Positions 9,119 to 17,368 of a stretch of 64,000 bases of DNA are shown piece by piece (position 1 is the stretch's first letter; the number at the start of each line of letters is the position of its first letter). Made by a program: the position numbers and the translations under genes. Source of the DNA: Arthrobacter sp. NicSoilB8 (GTDB lineage Bacteria; Actinomycetota; Actinomycetes; Actinomycetales; Micrococcaceae); contig NZ_AP024655.1 of assembly GCF_019977355.1 (NCBI RefSeq), positions 248,001 through 312,000 of the forward strand, in the 5' to 3' direction. The notes under the pieces were generated by a model, which was not told the DNA's origin, did no database searches, and worked only from the letters and a program-made list of their open reading frames with translations.

Positions 9119-9739
9119 ATGACTGAACAGCCACAACAAGGGAAAAACGAGCAAGGCAAAGACCAGATGCCTGAGGGCTACCAGCCGACGCTGCGCCTCC
9201 CGGACCACCAGCCGGGGGTTTCGCCGCAGCAGGCACCTCCCGCCAACCAGAAACCCAGCCAGGACTCCGGCCCGTCGGCGACGCAGCAGCCCGAGCATGG
9301 TCAGTTCTCAAGCCCCTACCCCCCGATCTACGGCGAGTCCGGCCGGACGCCATATGCTTCCGGCCAAGCCGGTTACGGCCAGGCCTCCCAGCCGTACGGA
9401 CAGCCGGGCCAGCAGTACGGCCAGCAGTACGGCCAGCCGGGGAGTCCCAACGCCTACGGCCAGCCCGCCTACTATGGCGTGCCGGCGGCGCCCAAGACGT
9501 TGAGCATCGCCAGCATGTGCTGCGGCATCGCCGCGCTGGTGGGATTCGGGTTCTTCCTGCTCCCGCAATTGGCCGCGGTCATCCTGGGGCACCTGGCCCT
9601 GCGGCGCGAACCGGCCGGCCGGGGCATGGCGATCGCCGGCCTGGTGATGGGATACGTGGGCATCGCCATCACCATTCTCTTGCTGGTGATCTTCGGGCTG
9701 GTCATCGGCGCCGCCCGAAACAGCGGCTACGGAGTCTAG
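9119..9739 (+). CDS. DUF4190 membrane protein with Gln/Pro/Tyr-rich N-terminus
   Basis: A 206-residue protein of unknown function. Residues 1-125 are low-complexity, rich in Gln, Pro, Gly and Tyr, with loose repeats such as QYGQQYGQPG. A DUF4190 module follows: two transmembrane segments, SIASMCCGIAALVGFGFFLL and MAIAGLVMGYVGIAITILLL, joined by a loop with GHLALRR. The ATG at 9119 has GAGGGGA at 9106-9112, about 6 nt upstream. DUF4190 proteins with such tails are common in actinobacteria and are thought to be envelope proteins. The gene is divergent from pgm and convergent with the phosphotransferase gene. Confidence 0.85.
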   Translation: MTEQPQQGKNEQGKDQMPEGYQPTLRLPDHQPGVSPQQAPPANQKPSQDSGPSATQQPEHGQFSSPYPPIYGESGRTPYASGQAGYGQASQPYGQPGQQYGQQYGQPGSPNAYGQPAYYGVPAAPKTLSIASMCCGIAALVGFGFFLLPQLAAVILGHLALRREPAGRGMAIAGLVMGYVGIAITILLLVIFGLVIGAARNSGYGV

Positions 9740-9761
9740 GACAGCGTGGCGGCCCAGCCGG

Positions 9762-10631
9762 TCAGCGTGTCAGCGCCGCCACGAGCGGCTGGACGTTCGC
9801 TTCCAGCCAGGCGCGCCGGCGGCTGATGAGGCCGCCCACGCCGTCCTGCCACATCCGGGCCCATCCGCCGCCCAAGGTCGCGGCGTTGTGCCGCATCCGC
9901 TCGCAACTCAGCGCTGCGGCCTCGATCCCGGCATCCGGCACGCGGCGTCGTTCCTGCTCCGTCCAGCCGTAGGCGTCAGCGAAGATGCGCAGCCGGCGGA
10001 ACGGGTCCCGGTCCTCCCAGCCCGGCCACGCGTCGGCGGGGTCGCGGAGCGGCACCCAGTGCATGGCGGTGTTGAACGAATCGTGCAGCGCGGTGGAGGG
10101 CCCCGCGAGATCAAAATCCACCAGCCCGGCGGCCAGGCCGTCCCGGACCACCACATTTTGCGGTGTGACGTCCAGATGGCAGATGAGTCCGGCGGCATCG
10201 GTGGGGTTCGGCCGGACCGGCCGGCGCGGAAACGGACTGCGCGGGAACGGGTGGGCGTGCGGCACGAAGCCAGCCGACGCGGTGTGCAGCCGCCGCACGA
10301 GGCGCGCCACGGAGACCAACAGGTCCTCGGACTGCACCCAGGATTCCGGCCGGGCCTCTGCACACTGTCCGGGCACAAAGGTCAGGACGTCCCGGCCCTG
10401 CGTGTCGCGGCCGAGGAAGCGCGGGGAACCTTCAAAACCGGCGTCCTCCAGCCAGTCCAGGTACTCGCCCACGGCGAGCGATTGCGGCTGGTGCGGGCGG
10501 CGGATGGTTCCGCCAACCCGCACCACACTTTCGGTGACATCGCCCGCCGGCATAAGTTCGACGTCGGACGCCTCGCCGGGGGCGGGGGTGTAGACGCGCG
10601 AAGCAACCGGAACGCGATGTGCGGGGTTCAT
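9762..10631 (-). CDS. APH-type phosphotransferase
   Basis: A 289-residue small-molecule kinase of the aminoglycoside/choline phosphotransferase (APH) fold. The catalytic loop HLDVTPQN (152-159) gives the base Asp154 and metal-ligand Asn159. DFD (172-174) is the second metal site. The hinge segment DVLTFVPGQ is also typical. Actinobacteria have many such enzymes, most without a link to antibiotic resistance, so the substrate is open. The gene begins only 4 bp after the stop of the peptide transporter gene on the same strand, so the two are very probably cotranscribed. Confidence 0.85.
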   Translation of the reverse strand: MNPAHRVPVASRVYTPAPGEASDVELMPAGDVTESVVRVGGTIRRPHQPQSLAVGEYLDWLEDAGFEGSPRFLGRDTQGRDVLTFVPGQCAEARPESWVQSEDLLVSVARLVRRLHTASAGFVPHAHPFPRSPFPRRPVRPNPTDAAGLICHLDVTPQNVVVRDGLAAGLVDFDLAGPSTALHDSFNTAMHWVPLRDPADAWPGWEDRDPFRRLRIFADAYGWTEQERRRVPDAGIEAAALSCERMRHNAATLGGGWARMWQDGVGGLISRRRAWLEANVQPLVAALTR

Positions 10632-10635
10632 CGGG

Positions 10636-12105
10636 TCAGCGTACGCCGCCCATGAGCTTCTTGATCGCCGGCGAGGCGGCTGCCATGCCTACGGCCAGCA
10701 GGATGGCCGTTCCGCCCACCCCGATGAAGTAGGGCAGCTCGTCGTCCGGGTTGTACAGGCCGGAAAGGATGCCGGCCAGCGTGGTGCCCAGGGACACGGA
10801 CAGGAAGAACAGCGCCACCATCTGGGTGTGGAAGGCCTTCGGCGCCAGCTTGGTGGTCACCGACAGCCCGATGGGGGACAGGAACAGTTCCGCCAGCGTG
10901 AACAGCAGCAGGATTCCCGCCAGGGCCAGCAGCGGGGTCTTGCCGTCGCCGGACAGCGGGATGAAGGCCAGGAAGGCCAGGCCCATCACGAACAGGCCGA
11001 TGGAGAACTTCAGTGCCGAGCCCGGCTGTTTCCGGCCGAGCCGGGTCCACAGGGCCGCCATGATGCCGGCGAAGATGATGATGAACACCGGGTTGATGGA
11101 CTGAACCCAGGCGGCCGGCATCTCCCAGCCGAAGACATTCCGGTCCAGCTTCTCCTCCGAGTACACGGCGATGAAAGTGAACTGCTGCTGGAACAGCGCC
11201 CAGAACGCGGCGGAGGCGATGTACAGCGGGATAAACGCGGCCACCCGTCCGCGTTCGGTGGCGTTGACCTTCTTGCTGCTGAAGATCAGAGCGAAGTAAA
11301 TCACCGAGGCGCCGATGGCGGCGTAAGCCATGGACGTGGCCAGGTTCTCGGCGTTGATGGTGCCCGTGATGAACAGCGCCGCAATGACCACGGCAATGCC
11401 GGTAAAGATCAGGCCGTACTTCCTGCGCTGCGCATCGGGGAGGGGGTTCGGGACCCGGTGGCTCTGGGCGGGGAGCTTGCTCCGTCCCAGCGCGTAGACA
11501 ACCAGGCCCACGGCCATGCCGACGGCGGCAGCGCCGAAGCCCCAGTGGAAGCCCTGGCTTTCCTGCAGCCAGCCGGTGACCAGGGGGCCGATCAGCGCGC
11601 CGGCGTTGATGCCCATGTAGAAGATGGAGAATCCGGCGTCGCGGCGTTCGTCCTTCTCGCCGTAAAGGCTGCCGACGAGGGCTGTGGCGTTGGCCTTAAG
11701 GCCGCCGGACCCGACGCCCACGAGCACCAGGCCGGCGATGAGACCGGGAACGCCGGGCACCAGGGCCAGGGCGATGTGGCCGCCCATGATCATGATGGCC
11801 GCGCCGAACAGCACGCGCTCGGACCCGAACAGCCGGTCCGCGAGCCATGCGCCCAGGATCGTGGACAGGTACACGCCGCCGCCGTAGGCACCGACGAGAC
11901 TGGCCGCCAGGCCCTGCTCAATCCCGAGGCCGCCCTTCTCGACCGAGAAGTACATGTAGTAGAGCAGGATTCCCTGCATTCCGTAGAAGGAGAAGCGCTC
12001 CCACATTTCTACGGAGAAGAGGCTGGCCAGCATCTTTGGGTGGCCAAAAAACGAGGTATCGCCCGGCGTTGTAGCGGGGCGATTGGATAAATGAGTTGTG
12101 CTCAT
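10636..12105 (-). CDS. POT-family proton-dependent di/tripeptide transporter
   Basis: A 489-residue inner-membrane peptide:proton symporter (PTR2/POT, MFS superfamily), with about 14 hydrophobic segments. The diagnostic ExxERFxYYG motif appears as EMWERFSFYG at residues 34-43. The second signature, FSIFYMGINAGALIGPL, follows in transmembrane helices 4-5. It imports di- and tripeptides as nitrogen and carbon source. The ATG at 12105 has no evident Shine-Dalgarno; the DNA just upstream (12106-12130) is AT-richer than its surroundings and may hold the promoter. It leads a two-gene unit with the APH-type kinase. Confidence 0.93.
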   Translation of the reverse strand: MSTTHLSNRPATTPGDTSFFGHPKMLASLFSVEMWERFSFYGMQGILLYYMYFSVEKGGLGIEQGLAASLVGAYGGGVYLSTILGAWLADRLFGSERVLFGAAIMIMGGHIALALVPGVPGLIAGLVLVGVGSGGLKANATALVGSLYGEKDERRDAGFSIFYMGINAGALIGPLVTGWLQESQGFHWGFGAAAVGMAVGLVVYALGRSKLPAQSHRVPNPLPDAQRRKYGLIFTGIAVVIAALFITGTINAENLATSMAYAAIGASVIYFALIFSSKKVNATERGRVAAFIPLYIASAAFWALFQQQFTFIAVYSEEKLDRNVFGWEMPAAWVQSINPVFIIIFAGIMAALWTRLGRKQPGSALKFSIGLFVMGLAFLAFIPLSGDGKTPLLALAGILLLFTLAELFLSPIGLSVTTKLAPKAFHTQMVALFFLSVSLGTTLAGILSGLYNPDDELPYFIGVGGTAILLAVGMAAASPAIKKLMGGVR

Positions 12106-12265
12106 TTACTTAATGCTGACATTGTGAAGCGGGATTGTCACATTCGCGGCGGCCCGGGGCAAGCAGCCCGGACGGTGTTTCGCCGGATTTTCCGCAGATT
12201 CCGGGGGCGTGCCGGCGCCCGTCTGCACGCCCCCGAGGACTCCGTTGCGGCGTCTGCTTCACAGC

Positions 12266-12328
12266 CAACGCGGGGTCACTTGCGGCCCATGTGAGGTGCC
12301 GCTATGGGCCTTAAGTGACCCCGCGTTG
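12266..12328. repeat. family A intergenic hairpin, copy 1
   Basis: 63-bp inverted repeat. The left arm 12266-12290 opens with CAACGCGGGGTCACTT, and the right arm 12304-12328 ends with AAGTGACCCCGCGTTG. The arms pair except for two adjacent internal positions. It lies 35 bp past the stop of the minus-strand alcohol dehydrogenase gene, where a transcript end is expected. The remainder of 12106-12362 holds the transporter promoter region and nothing else I recognise. Confidence 0.85.
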
Positions 12329-12362
12329 CTTCAACAGGGCGGGCTGGGGCCGGCGTCGACCC

Positions 12363-13484
12363 TCAGGCGGGGTCGACGCCGTCGAACATGATGACCTGCC
12401 GGATGGCGTGGCCGTCCGCCAGCTGGTCCATGGCCCGGTTGATGTCGGCCAGGGCGATGCGGTCCGAGATCAGCTCCTCCACCGGCAGTTTCCCCTCCCG
12501 CCACAGCTGGGCGTACTGCGGGATGTCCCGCGACGGGACCGCAGAGCCGAGGTAGCTGCCCACGATTGTCCTGGCTTCGGCGGTGATGGTCAGCGGCGCC
12601 AGCTGGGCGCGGGCGTCGGGGGAGGGCAACCCGGCCGTGACGGTGGTCCCGCCGGGGGAGGTGGCGGCGAAGGCGGTTTCGAAGGCGCGCGGATTCCCGG
12701 CGCACTCGATCACGTACCTGGCCTTGACCCCGCCGTCGATGACCTGCTGGGGGGTGTACGTTTCGTGGGCGCCGAGGCGGCGGGCGTGATCGAGTTTCCC
12801 CGCCAGCGTGTCCACGGCGACGATCCGCGAGATGCCTTGGGAGACGGCAGTGATGAGCGCCGCCATGCCCACCCCTCCGAGGCCGACGATCATGATGCTG
12901 TCCTGCGGGCGGGGCCGGGCCGCGTTGAGCACGGCGCCCCCGCCGGTCAGCACGGCGCAGCCCAGGACAGCGGCGATGTCGGCAGGGATGTCGTCGTCCA
13001 CCGCCACGGCGGAAGCTCGGTCCACCACGGCATGGGTGGCGAATCCCGAGACGCCCAGATGATGGTGGACGGGCTCGCCGCCACGGCTCAAGTGCCGGGA
13101 CCCGTGCAGCAGGGTTCCTGCGTTGTTGCTCTGCGAGCCGGCCGTGCAGGGCAGCCGGCCGTCCTCGGCGCAGTTCGCGCAGCTTTCGCAGCGGGGCAGG
13201 AAGGACATGACCACGCGTTGTCCGGGCCGCAGATCGTCGACGCCGGAGCCGACCTCGACGATGCGGCCCGACGCCTCGTGGCCCAGCAGCATCGGCACCG
13301 GCCGGACCCGGTTGCCGTCAACGACGCTCAGGTCCGAGTGGCAGACCCCGGCCGCCTCCAGCCGGACGAGGATCTCGGTGGGGCCCGGAGCCGCCAGTTC
13401 CAGGTCGGAGATGCTGATGGGCTTGGACTCCGCGAAGGGGCGCGGACGGCCGATTTCCTCAAGTACTGCACCGGTGATCTTCAT
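12363..13484 (-). CDS. zinc-dependent alcohol dehydrogenase (MDR family)
   Basis: A 373-residue medium-chain NAD(P)-dependent alcohol dehydrogenase. The catalytic zinc ligands are in GVCHSD and GHEASG. The structural zinc lobe is the cysteine cluster CESCANCAEDGRLPC. The nucleotide-binding motif is GLGGVG, followed by the Asp in VAVDTLAGK that favours NAD. The start MKITGAVLEE at 13484 has AAAGAGGA a few nt upstream; longer reading runs into the repeat region and is rejected. The physiological alcohol is unknown, but class III-like enzymes of this type in actinobacteria often act on benzyl, allylic or mycothiol-linked substrates. It stands alone. Confidence 0.92.
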   Translation of the reverse strand: MKITGAVLEEIGRPRPFAESKPISISDLELAAPGPTEILVRLEAAGVCHSDLSVVDGNRVRPVPMLLGHEASGRIVEVGSGVDDLRPGQRVVMSFLPRCESCANCAEDGRLPCTAGSQSNNAGTLLHGSRHLSRGGEPVHHHLGVSGFATHAVVDRASAVAVDDDIPADIAAVLGCAVLTGGGAVLNAARPRPQDSIMIVGLGGVGMAALITAVSQGISRIVAVDTLAGKLDHARRLGAHETYTPQQVIDGGVKARYVIECAGNPRAFETAFAATSPGGTTVTAGLPSPDARAQLAPLTITAEARTIVGSYLGSAVPSRDIPQYAQLWREGKLPVEELISDRIALADINRAMDQLADGHAIRQVIMFDGVDPA

Positions 13485-13634
13485 CGATCCTCTTTCGCGG
13501 CCTGGTCGGGTTTGAGTGAACGATAGCCGCCGGCCGGAGCCAGCGTCCATTGGACAGCGTTGACAGCGTTGACGGCGGAGGGAGCGGTCCGAGGGCGGAA
13601 GCTGCCCGCCGCCGTCGTGGTTTCGGGCCGTCGA

Positions 13635-13768
13635 GGGGACATGCCCATTCATGGCGCGAAGGCATGGACAGGATGGCATTGTGCCCGCCCCTTGCCACGA
13701 GGGATGAGCATGTCCACCAAGGAGCGCGGGACATGTCCCACCGGCGGCGCGACGAGCGGGCATGTCCT
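13635..13768. repeat. diverged family C repeat plus CATGTCC motifs in a gene-free stretch
   Basis: The 311-bp gap 13485-13795 holds no supportable gene. Positions 13635-13715 align over their whole length with the 83-bp units at 15298 and 15442 on the other side of the amidase gene, with many substitutions: GGGGACATG at the left edge, GGACA in the middle, GAGCATGTCC at the right edge. Two further pieces follow, the palindrome GGGACATGTCCC at about 13729-13740 and GGGCATGTCC at about 13758-13767. No transposase or target-site duplication is evident. Confidence 0.6.
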
Positions 13769-13795
13769 CACCGGCGAGGGCCGCGCGAAGGCATA

Positions 13796-15247
13796 TCAGA
13801 ACCCCAGTTGGGCAGCCACCTGCAGCAGCAGCGCCTCGGAGCCCATCGGCCCGATGAGCTGGATGCCCATCGGCAGGCCGCAACCCGGGGCGCCGCCAGT
13901 CCAGTGCACCGGGATGCTGATGGCCGGCAGCCCGCAGACGTTCACCATGGACGACCACGGCGCGTATTCGCATTGTTTGCGGTAGTCACCGTCGGCGTCG
14001 CCCGCCCATTCCGCGGCCGGCCAGTAGTCGCCGCCGTGGGCCGCGCCCGTGAACCAGCCCACGGGGCGCGGTGTCTGTGCCAGGGCCGGCGTCAATATGA
14101 GGTCCCATCCGGCGTACTGTGCGATCGTGTCCCGCTGGAACTGCCGGAGGAACCCGAGGGATTCGTTGAGTTTGGAGGCACTGCGCTGTTGCGCGCGCCG
14201 CCGGAACGTCCTGGTGAGCGGGGTCAGGAGCGCCTCGCGCTGGGGTGCGATTCGCGCGCTCCCGACGCCGGCTGTCCAGGCTGTGGTGAAGGCGTCCGGG
14301 TAGCGGTTGTCATATCGGATCGCGGCCTCCGACGTCTCGTGGCCGGCTGATTCCAGCCGGGCGACGCCGTCGGCCAGCGCATCCAGCGCCTCGGGGTCCG
14401 GAGTGAAAGGGAAAATCGTCTGCCACGGGCTGTCCAGGCTTACGCCGATCCGCAACCGGCGCGGCTCCCTGGCGGCGAGTTCGAGATAGCTGGCGGCCGC
14501 CGGTCCCGGCGCGTCCGGACTGTGCCCGTCCGGGCCGGGAACCAGGGCATCGAGCAACAGGGCGGCATCGTCGGCCGTGCGGGCGAGCGGGCCGGCAACC
14601 ACCAGTTGGGCCGGATCGCCGGAGCTTTCCCCGGCGGGCACGAGCCCGCGGCCGGGCTTCAGCCCGACCAGCCCGCAGGCCGCTGCCGGAATCCGCACGG
14701 ACCCGCCGCCGTCGGATCCGGGCGCGAACGGCACCAGCCCCGCGGCCACGGCGGCGGCGCTGCCGCCCGAGGACCCGCCCGAACCGCGGCTGAGCGCGTA
14801 AGGATTGCGCGACGGCGGGGCGATCCGGTTCTCGCTGTAGGCAGTCAGGCCGAACTCCGGGACCTGCGTCTTCCCCAGCGATATGACCCCCGCGGTCCTG
14901 AGCACGGCGGGAAGGGCTCCGTCGGTGAGCGCCGGTTTGCGTTCCAAGGCCGCGCTCCCGTGCGTGGTGACGACTCCCGCCACATCCGTCAGATCCTTGA
15001 AGGCCAGCGGCATGCCGTGCAACGGGGCCAACGCGCCGCCGTTCCGGCTGCGGAGGGCGTGGATCCGGTCCGCGGCGGCGGCGTCCTTCCGCGCCTGGTC
15101 CGCCGTGACGGTGATGAAGGCCCCGAGGCGGGGGTTGTCGGTCTCGATGCGGCCCAGGAAATGATCGGTGGCCTGCCGGGCGGAAAGCTCGCCGGCATGC
15201 AGTGCTTCGCGAAGTTGGACAGCGGAGAGCTCGTGGATCTCAGTCAA
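13796..15247 (-). CDS. amidase signature family amidase
   Basis: A 483-residue amide hydrolase with the Ser-cisSer-Lys triad: Lys84 (in LAFKD), Ser159 (in GSGGSSGGSAAA) and Ser183 (in SDGGGSVRIPAA). The spacing between them equals that of GatA-type enzymes. The start is uncertain. I give the TTG at 15247, because the protein then begins MTEIHELSAVQLREAL like its relatives and a GGAG lies 10 nt upstream. An in-frame ATG at 15586 with GGAG 9 nt upstream would add 113 residues that translate the repeats at 15298-15524. It lies convergent to no gene and is flanked on both sides by family C repeats. Confidence 0.85.
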   Translation of the reverse strand: MTEIHELSAVQLREALHAGELSARQATDHFLGRIETDNPRLGAFITVTADQARKDAAAADRIHALRSRNGGALAPLHGMPLAFKDLTDVAGVVTTHGSAALERKPALTDGALPAVLRTAGVISLGKTQVPEFGLTAYSENRIAPPSRNPYALSRGSGGSSGGSAAAVAAGLVPFAPGSDGGGSVRIPAAACGLVGLKPGRGLVPAGESSGDPAQLVVAGPLARTADDAALLLDALVPGPDGHSPDAPGPAAASYLELAAREPRRLRIGVSLDSPWQTIFPFTPDPEALDALADGVARLESAGHETSEAAIRYDNRYPDAFTTAWTAGVGSARIAPQREALLTPLTRTFRRRAQQRSASKLNESLGFLRQFQRDTIAQYAGWDLILTPALAQTPRPVGWFTGAAHGGDYWPAAEWAGDADGDYRKQCEYAPWSSMVNVCGLPAISIPVHWTGGAPGCGLPMGIQLIGPMGSEALLLQVAAQLGF

Positions 15248-15297
15248 GGAAGCAGGACTCCGGCCGCTCCCGGCGCCGGGTGATTCCCGCCGGGGGA

Positions 15298-15524
15298 CAT
15301 GTCCATTGCTGGGCGCTGCGGGCGGACACTGTGGCCTTGTGTCCAGTGCTCGCCGCCGGGGGAGGGCATGTCCCGCGGGAGCGGCCGAGGGCGGCGAGGG
15401 CGGCGAGGGGGATCCGCCCTGCGATGGCATCTGGCGGAGAGCATGTCCATTGCTGGGGGCTGCGGGCGGACACTGTGGCCTTATGTCCAGTGCTCGCTGC
15501 CGGGGGAGGGCATGTCCCGCGGGA
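15298..15524. repeat. two direct copies of an 83-bp repeat (family C), period 144
   Basis: Copies at 15298-15380 and 15442-15524 differ at three positions. Each begins CATGTCCATTGCTGG, has an internal GGACAC...GTGTCC (or ATGTCC) dyad, and ends GGGCATGTCCCGCGGGA. The 61-bp spacer is G-rich. The period is a multiple of three, so the minus-strand frame of the amidase stays open through both copies and yields a repeated peptide around RPQCPPAAPSNGH. A diverged third copy lies beyond the amidase 3' end. Confidence 0.85.
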
Positions 15525-15700
15525 AGAGCGGCGGGAGGGGCCGTGGAAGGGGCCGGGGGTGGACCGCTCCGCGGGGTGTTCGGCATGCATGATGTCTCCG
15601 TTGCGCACTCCAGAAGCGTAACCTGCCGCCGGCAGGAGCGTGCCGCCAGCGGCGGGGGATACGCTGGGATCGGACCTTGAATTCTGCGGAAAGGGCGAAC

Positions 15701-16027
15701 ATGAGCGACTTCCAGAGCGTCAGCGTGTCTGGCATCCCCGACGGTGCGAGGATCCTTGATGTCCGCGAGGACTATGAATGGGTCGCGGGCCACGCCGAAG
15801 GCGCCCTGCACATACCGATGGAGCAGCTGCCGGCCCGGATCGAGGAGCTTGACCCGGACGAGGACGTCTATGTCATCTGCCGCACCGGGGGCCGCTCCTA
15901 CCGGGCCACCCAGTGGCTCGTCGGCATGGGGTACTCCGCTATGAATGTGGCCGGCGGCATGGACCAGTGGGTCGAGACCGGCATGCCGCTGGTATCCGAC
16001 AACGGTCTCAAGCCGGTCGTCCTGTAA
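15701..16027 (+). CDS. rhodanese-like domain protein
   Basis: A 108-residue single-domain rhodanese, a cytosolic sulfur carrier or thiosulfate:acceptor sulfurtransferase. The active-site loop is CRTGGRS with catalytic Cys60. The preceding LDVREDYEWVAGHAEGALHIPM block is the standard CDC25/rhodanese N-terminal motif. The ATG at 15701 has GGAAAGGG 6 nt upstream, so an in-frame start at 15677 is not used. It is followed by pheA at 18 bp, suggesting cotranscription. A role in persulfide handling is an inference; nothing here points to a partner. Confidence 0.92.
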   Translation: MSDFQSVSVSGIPDGARILDVREDYEWVAGHAEGALHIPMEQLPARIEELDPDEDVYVICRTGGRSYRATQWLVGMGYSAMNVAGGMDQWVETGMPLVSDNGLKPVVL

Positions 16028-16045
16028 CTGAAGAAGGAAGAACTG

Positions 16046-17029
16046 ATGCCCGCACCAACTGTCACCTACACATTCCTCGGCCCCGAAGGCACCTTCACCG
16101 AAGCGGCCCTGATGCAGGTTCCGGGCGCGGCGGACGCCATCCGTATCCCGTCGTCAAATGTGAACACGGCCCTGGACAAGGTGCGGGACGGCTCGGCCGA
16201 TGCGGCCATGGTGCCGATCGAAAACTCCGTTGAGGGCGGCGTCACCGCCACCCTCGACGCCATCGCCACCGGCCAGGAGCTCAGGATCATCCGCGAGGCC
16301 CTGGTGCCCATCAGCTTCGTCCTTGTGGCCAAGCCGGGCGTGGCGATCGGAGACATCAGGCGGGTCTCCACCCACGGCCACGCCTGGGCCCAGTGCAGGC
16401 TCTGGGTGGACGCAAATATTCCCAATGCAGAATACATCCCCGGATCCTCCACTGCCGCTGCCGCCATGGGCCTGCTGGACGACGGCGGCGCCCACTACGA
16501 CGCCGCGATCTGCGCCCCGATCGTGGCCGCCGAGCAGCCGGGCCTGAAAGTGCTCGCCGAAAACATCGGCGACAACCCCGGAGCGGTCACCCGGTTCGTG
16601 CTGGTGGGCCGCCCGGGCGAACTCCCGGCCCGCACCGGGGCAGACAAGACCACCGTGGTGGTGCCGCTGCCCGAAGACCGGCCGGGTGCCCTCATGGAGA
16701 TCCTGGACCAGTTCGCCACCCGCGGCGTGAACCTGAGCCGGATCGAATCCCGGCCGACCGGCCAGTACCTGGGCCATTACTTCTTCAGCATTGATGCCGA
16801 CGGCCACGTGGCCGACGCCCGGGTGGCCGACGCACTCGCGGGTCTCCACCGGATCAGCCCGGCCACGCGTTTTCTCGGGTCCTACCGGCGGGCTGACGGC
16901 CACCGGACCATCGTTGCGCCGCACACCTCCGACCAGGCATTCCGGGCCGCGCATGCTTGGGTGAAAGACATACTGGGTGATGCATCTGCCGCTGCGGAAT
17001 ATACGCCGGGGGCTTCGCCCAGAGCGTAG
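16046..17029 (+). CDS. pheA: prephenate dehydratase
   Basis: Converts prephenate to phenylpyruvate in phenylalanine biosynthesis. The 327-residue monofunctional enzyme has the catalytic domain at about 1-195, opening TYTFLGPEGTFTEAAL and with VPIENSVEGGV and the TRF motif. A regulatory ACT domain follows at about 205-285, where GALMEILDQFATRGVNLSRIESRP is the phenylalanine-sensing ESRP motif, so feedback inhibition by Phe is expected. No chorismate mutase domain is fused, as is usual in actinobacteria. The start has GAAGGAAG just upstream. The C-terminal 50 residues are a family-variable tail. Confidence 0.95.
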   Translation: MPAPTVTYTFLGPEGTFTEAALMQVPGAADAIRIPSSNVNTALDKVRDGSADAAMVPIENSVEGGVTATLDAIATGQELRIIREALVPISFVLVAKPGVAIGDIRRVSTHGHAWAQCRLWVDANIPNAEYIPGSSTAAAAMGLLDDGGAHYDAAICAPIVAAEQPGLKVLAENIGDNPGAVTRFVLVGRPGELPARTGADKTTVVVPLPEDRPGALMEILDQFATRGVNLSRIESRPTGQYLGHYFFSIDADGHVADARVADALAGLHRISPATRFLGSYRRADGHRTIVAPHTSDQAFRAAHAWVKDILGDASAAAEYTPGASPRA

Positions 17030-17123
17030 GCAAATGCCATCCGGCGCACTTCCGCCCCCTCCCAACTGTGCGTATGCTTGCCTGATCCATATTGGGGAAG
17101 TCCTCTACCGGAGGGAGCGGGTC

Positions 17124-17345
17124 ATGTCAGGCACCAGCACAGATAATGACGGCCAGGGAATGATTGTCAATCCCAAGCCGACAGCTGACAACCAGGACTG
17201 GGACGGCGACGACGCCGACCGTGCGGACCGTCTGCGCTTCGAAGAGGAGCAGGCAATGATCCGGGAGCAGTCCGAAGCCAGGGCCGCCAAGGCTGCCGCC
17301 GACGCGAAGAAGGCAGCAGATGCGAAGAAGGCCGCCAGCGCCTAG
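17124..17345 (+). CDS. small charged hypothetical protein
   Basis: A 73-residue protein of unknown function. The ATG at 17124 has an excellent Shine-Dalgarno, GGAGGG at 17110-17115 with 8-nt spacing; in-frame extension upstream overlaps the pheA tail and is rejected. The N-terminal half is acidic (DWDGDDADRADRLRFEEE). The C-terminal 25 residues are an Ala/Lys-rich helix with a repeated AADAKKAADAKK pattern, probably coiled. It has no membrane segment and lies convergent with the lipid kinase gene. Confidence 0.75.
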   Translation: MSGTSTDNDGQGMIVNPKPTADNQDWDGDDADRADRLRFEEEQAMIREQSEARAAKAAADAKKAADAKKAASA

Positions 17346-17368
17346 GCCTCTACCGCGCCGCCGTCTGC

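Noticed and set aside
9762..10631. Aminoglycoside resistance gene
   Set aside because: The catalytic motifs are those of the broad APH fold, but nothing specific to a known resistance enzyme is visible and the neighbour is a peptide transporter.
10828..12090. 420-codon plus-strand frame opposite the peptide transporter
   Set aside because: Antisense shadow without domain or start signal.
13635..15524. CRISPR array or integron-like array around the amidase
   Set aside because: Only three copies, 83 bp long with internal dyads and unequal distances; no cas genes and no integrase.
15240..15692. Several short frames on both strands within the 83-bp repeats
   Set aside because: They only translate the repeat units; no independent start signals.
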